Of a DNA stretch of 64,000 nt, positions 61,726-64,000 are shown one piece after another. Positions within the stretch are counted from its first letter, which is position 1. Each line of letters begins with the position of its first letter. The stretch comes from Terriglobia bacterium. Its GTDB lineage: Bacteria > Acidobacteriota > Terriglobia > UBA7540. Both the position numbers and the translations under genes were made by a program. The stretch is from NCBI GenBank assembly GCA_035712365.1, contig DASTAW010000038.1, positions 1-64,000 of the forward strand, given 5' to 3'. Below the pieces are notes generated by a model. The model was not told the origin of the DNA and did not search any database. It worked only from the letters and a program-made list of their open reading frames with translations.

Positions 61726-64000
61726 ATGGGCGCGCTAATTCAGGATTTAAAGTATGGCCTGCGCATGCTGGCAAAAAGCCCCGGCTTCACCGCCGTCGCC
61801 GTGCTGACGCTGGCCCTGGGCATCGGCGCGAACACGGCCATTTTTAGCGTAGTGAACGCCGTCCTGCTTCGTCCTCTGCCCTACCATGACCCGGACCGCC
61901 TGGTGATGCTCTGGGAGCGCAGCCCAGCCAAAGGCATTGGCCAGGAGACAGTCACGGGGCCCGACTTCATCGACTGGCGGCAACAGAATCATGTTCTGGC
62001 GAGCATCGCATATTGGGCCGGCTTCCCCGGGTCCACGGAATTCAATCTCGTTGGCGCCCAAGGCACCAGAAAAGTTGCAGGTATCTACGCTTCCTCCGCT
62101 CTCTTCTCAGTCCTGGGCGTGAAGCCCTTGATGGGTCGAACCTTTCTTCCCGAAGAAGACAACTACCAGGGCAATCGGGTGGCGCTCGTGAGCCATGAGC
62201 TTTGGCAAAACCGTTTCGGCAGCGATCCTCATGTGCTGGGGCGCACTCTTACCGTCGACAGCTACGGCCGGCGGAATTACACAATCGTAGGCGTGATGCC
62301 GCCGGGCTTCCGTTTCCCTAATCGGTGCGATCTTTGGCTGCCGGCCGGATGGATTGACGTGCATCTCGGCGAGCGGCGGTCCGGGCACTGGTATTGCGTG
62401 ATTGCGCGCCTTAAGCCGGGTGTAGCGCCTGACCAGGCGCAACCAGAAATGAGCGCGATTCAGGCGCGCATCGCGAAGGAACACCCGATCGATCTCATCG
62501 GTGACGCGGTCGCTGTGGTGCCTTTGCTCGACCAGACGATCGGGCAGTCGTTGCGAGCGACTCTGCTGATTTTGTGGGGCGTGGTGGCCTGTATTCTGCT
62601 GATTGCCTGCGCGAATCTGGCCAACCTGCTTCTGGCGCGCGGGGCAGGGCGCCAGAAGGAGATTGCCGTTCGGCTGGCGGTTGGCGCAAGCCGCTGGCGC
62701 GTGGTCCGTCAGTTGCTGACCGAGAGCATTCTTCTAGCCCTGGGTGGAGGACTCCTGGGCGTTGTTGGTTCAATTTGGGCCTTGCGCCTGCTTGTCGGAA
62801 TAGCGGGCAGTCAAATCCCACGGCTGCAGGAAGCCAAGATGGATGGCACGTCTCTCGCTTTCACTGTGGGCCTCTGTTTGATAACAGCTCTGCTCTTTGG
62901 TCTCGCCCCGGCCTGGCAAATTTCCAAGCCTGATCTGAACAGTACGCTCAAGGAAGCCAACCGAAGCGGAAATGCGCAGCTCGAGCGAAGCCACCTGCGT
63001 CCCCTGCTGGTGATACTTGAAGTCGCACTTTCGCTGGTCCTTCTGATGGGCGCGGGATTGATGACCCGAAGTTTTGTCAGCCGTCTGCAAATCGACCGCG
63101 GCTTTCAACCGGACCATCTGCTGACGGCCGAACTGGATTTTTCCGTGTCTGGATTCACCACCTGGGTCGAGCTGACCTCGACCCGTCCTCAGGTAACGTT
63201 GAAGCAGATCATGGAGCGAATCAGGAATGATCCGGGAGTCGTGTCGGTCGCGGCAGCGAATGAACTCCCACGTGACGTGGACCAGGGGCTGGCGTCTCCC
63301 ATCGTCATCGAAAATCGTCCTTCCGCCACTTCTGCCGAATATCCTACGGCTGACTTTGCAGGCGTGTCGCCCGATTACTTTCGCACCCTGGGCATTCCGC
63401 TTCTCGAAGGAAGGGCCTTCACCGAGGATGACATTTACGAAACGCCCTGGGTCGCCATCATCAATCAAACCATGGCGGGGCGTTATTTCCCCAATCAGAA
63501 TCCCATCGGCAAGCGGCTGGCGTTAGGGGACCGGAAAAACCCTGGGCAACCGGGTTCCAACGGTCCCGACACACGGCCGCCGTGGAAGGACATCGTCGGT
63601 GTCGTTGCCGATACAAAAACCCTTGGCGCGCGCGCGGAAACCATGCCGGAAGTCTATGTCCCTTACTGGCAGTGGCCCATGCAAAGCCCGGCCCTTCTGG
63701 TCCGCACGACGAGCAATGCGGCGCTCTCCGCAGCCGCAATCAGCAGCGAAATTAGAGCGGTCAATAAAAACCTGCCTCCACCAGTCATTCAGAGCATGGA
63801 CGAAATACTGGCCGATTCAGTTGCCCAGCCTCGGTATCAAACCATCCTTCTCGATTTGTTTGGTATTGCCGCACTGGTCCTCGCGGCGGTCGGTGTTTAT
63901 GGCGTGATTTCCTATTCAGTGGCGCAGCGCACTCACGAAATCGGCATCCGGATGGCGCTCGGGGCAGGGAAGAGTGATGTTCTCAGGATGGTCGCCGGAC
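61726..64000 (+). CDS. ADOP-family permease 9, cut by the window end
   Basis: The frame is open from ATG 61726 to the last base (758 codons visible); the C-terminal ~70 residues are outside. It begins [20 protein letters not shown] and has [20 protein letters not shown] in the first inner-membrane block, then the second half up to [20 protein letters not shown], the start of the last membrane block. The extracytoplasmic domains differ from those of other members. An AGAAAGGC region precedes the start. Whether the array continues cannot be seen. Confidence 0.88.
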   Translation, partial: MGALIQDLKYGLRMLAKSPGFTAVAVLTLALGIGANTAIFSVVNAVLLRPLPYHDPDRLVMLWERSPAKGIGQETVTGPDFIDWRQQNHVLASIAYWAGFPGSTEFNLVGAQGTRKVAGIYASSALFSVLGVKPLMGRTFLPEEDNYQGNRVALVSHELWQNRFGSDPHVLGRTLTVDSYGRRNYTIVGVMPPGFRFPNRCDLWLPAGWIDVHLGERRSGHWYCVIARLKPGVAPDQAQPEMSAIQARIAKEHPIDLIGDAVAVVPLLDQTIGQSLRATLLILWGVVACILLIACANLANLLLARGAGRQKEIAVRLAVGASRWRVVRQLLTESILLALGGGLLGVVGSIWALRLLVGIAGSQIPRLQEAKMDGTSLAFTVGLCLITALLFGLAPAWQISKPDLNSTLKEANRSGNAQLERSHLRPLLVILEVALSLVLLMGAGLMTRSFVSRLQIDRGFQPDHLLTAELDFSVSGFTTWVELTSTRPQVTLKQIMERIRNDPGVVSVAAANELPRDVDQGLASPIVIENRPSATSAEYPTADFAGVSPDYFRTLGIPLLEGRAFTEDDIYETPWVAIINQTMAGRYFPNQNPIGKRLALGDRKNPGQPGSNGPDTRPPWKDIVGVVADTKTLGARAETMPEVYVPYWQWPMQSPALLVRTTSNAALSAAAISSEIRAVNKNLPPPVIQSMDEILADSVAQPRYQTILLDLFGIAALVLAAVGVYGVISYSVAQRTHEIGIRMALGAGKSDVLRMVAG

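Noticed and set aside
29404-64000. ADOP genes as complete MacB transporters
   Set aside because: None has Walker A, signature or Walker B motifs; they are permease-only.

Overview
The window (about 60% GC) most likely comes from a member of the Acidobacteriota. The strongest pointer is the right half: nine tandem genes of the 'acidobacterial duplicated orphan permease' (ADOP) type, each of 817-887 residues, made of two FtsX/MacB-like halves in one chain and lacking an ATPase domain. The left end is a complete S10-spc-alpha ribosomal protein supercluster, a conserved chromosomal core, so this is chromosome rather than plasmid or phage. No tRNA, rRNA, CRISPR array, transposase or phage gene was seen.

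Region by region. 2-16780 (+): end of EF-Tu, then rpsJ-rplC-rplD-rplW-rplB-rpsS-rplV-rpsC-rplP-rpmC-rpsQ-rplN-rplX-rplE-rpsZ-rpsH-rplF-rplR-rpsE-rpmD-rplO-secY-adk-map-infA-rpmJ-rpsM-rpsK-rpsD-rpoA-rplQ. It is tightly packed with several start/stop overlaps and several TTG/GTG starts. Zinc-binding forms of S14, L36, S4, L24 and Adk are present. L30 carries an unusual 100-residue Ala/Lys-rich tail. 16781-20142: an uncertain zinc-ribbon ORF, then a leftward biotin pair bioB-bioF and a small unknown gene. 20476-28857: a loose metabolic stretch with a DUF1330 protein, a DinB/DUF1569-like protein, an exported nitrilase-family hydrolase, an exported GH27 alpha-galactosidase with a lectin tail, a polyol-type zinc dehydrogenase, a glutaminyl cyclase whose signal peptide is out of frame, and (leftward) a large Tat-exported glycoside-hydrolase-like protein.

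29011-64000 (all +): a transport/efflux island. It holds padR-ADOP1-ADOP2, an ABC-2 type ATPase with a large membrane partner, a second padR with ADOP3, a TolC-like outer-membrane protein, a periplasmic adaptor, a receiver-PP2C phosphatase, ADOP4, ADOP5, two stand-alone MacB/LolD-type ATPases, then ADOP6-ADOP9 (the last cut by the window end). My reading is an export system in which one TolC, one adaptor and a pair of detached ATPases could serve several interchangeable two-in-one permeases. This is inference from gene content and order; no partner interaction can be read from DNA.

Most spacers between ADOP genes are built from the same AT-rich modules: a post-stop hairpin, GATTG-type short repeats, a left arm, a core (in three copies holding a conserved hairpin), an inverted right arm, then GTAATT-type short repeats and the ribosome binding site. 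Together with near-identical gene ends around divergent middles, these look like the footprint of repeated cassette duplication and recombination. The ADOP family itself is known; the spacer architecture and mid-array ATPase pair are what deserve a second look.
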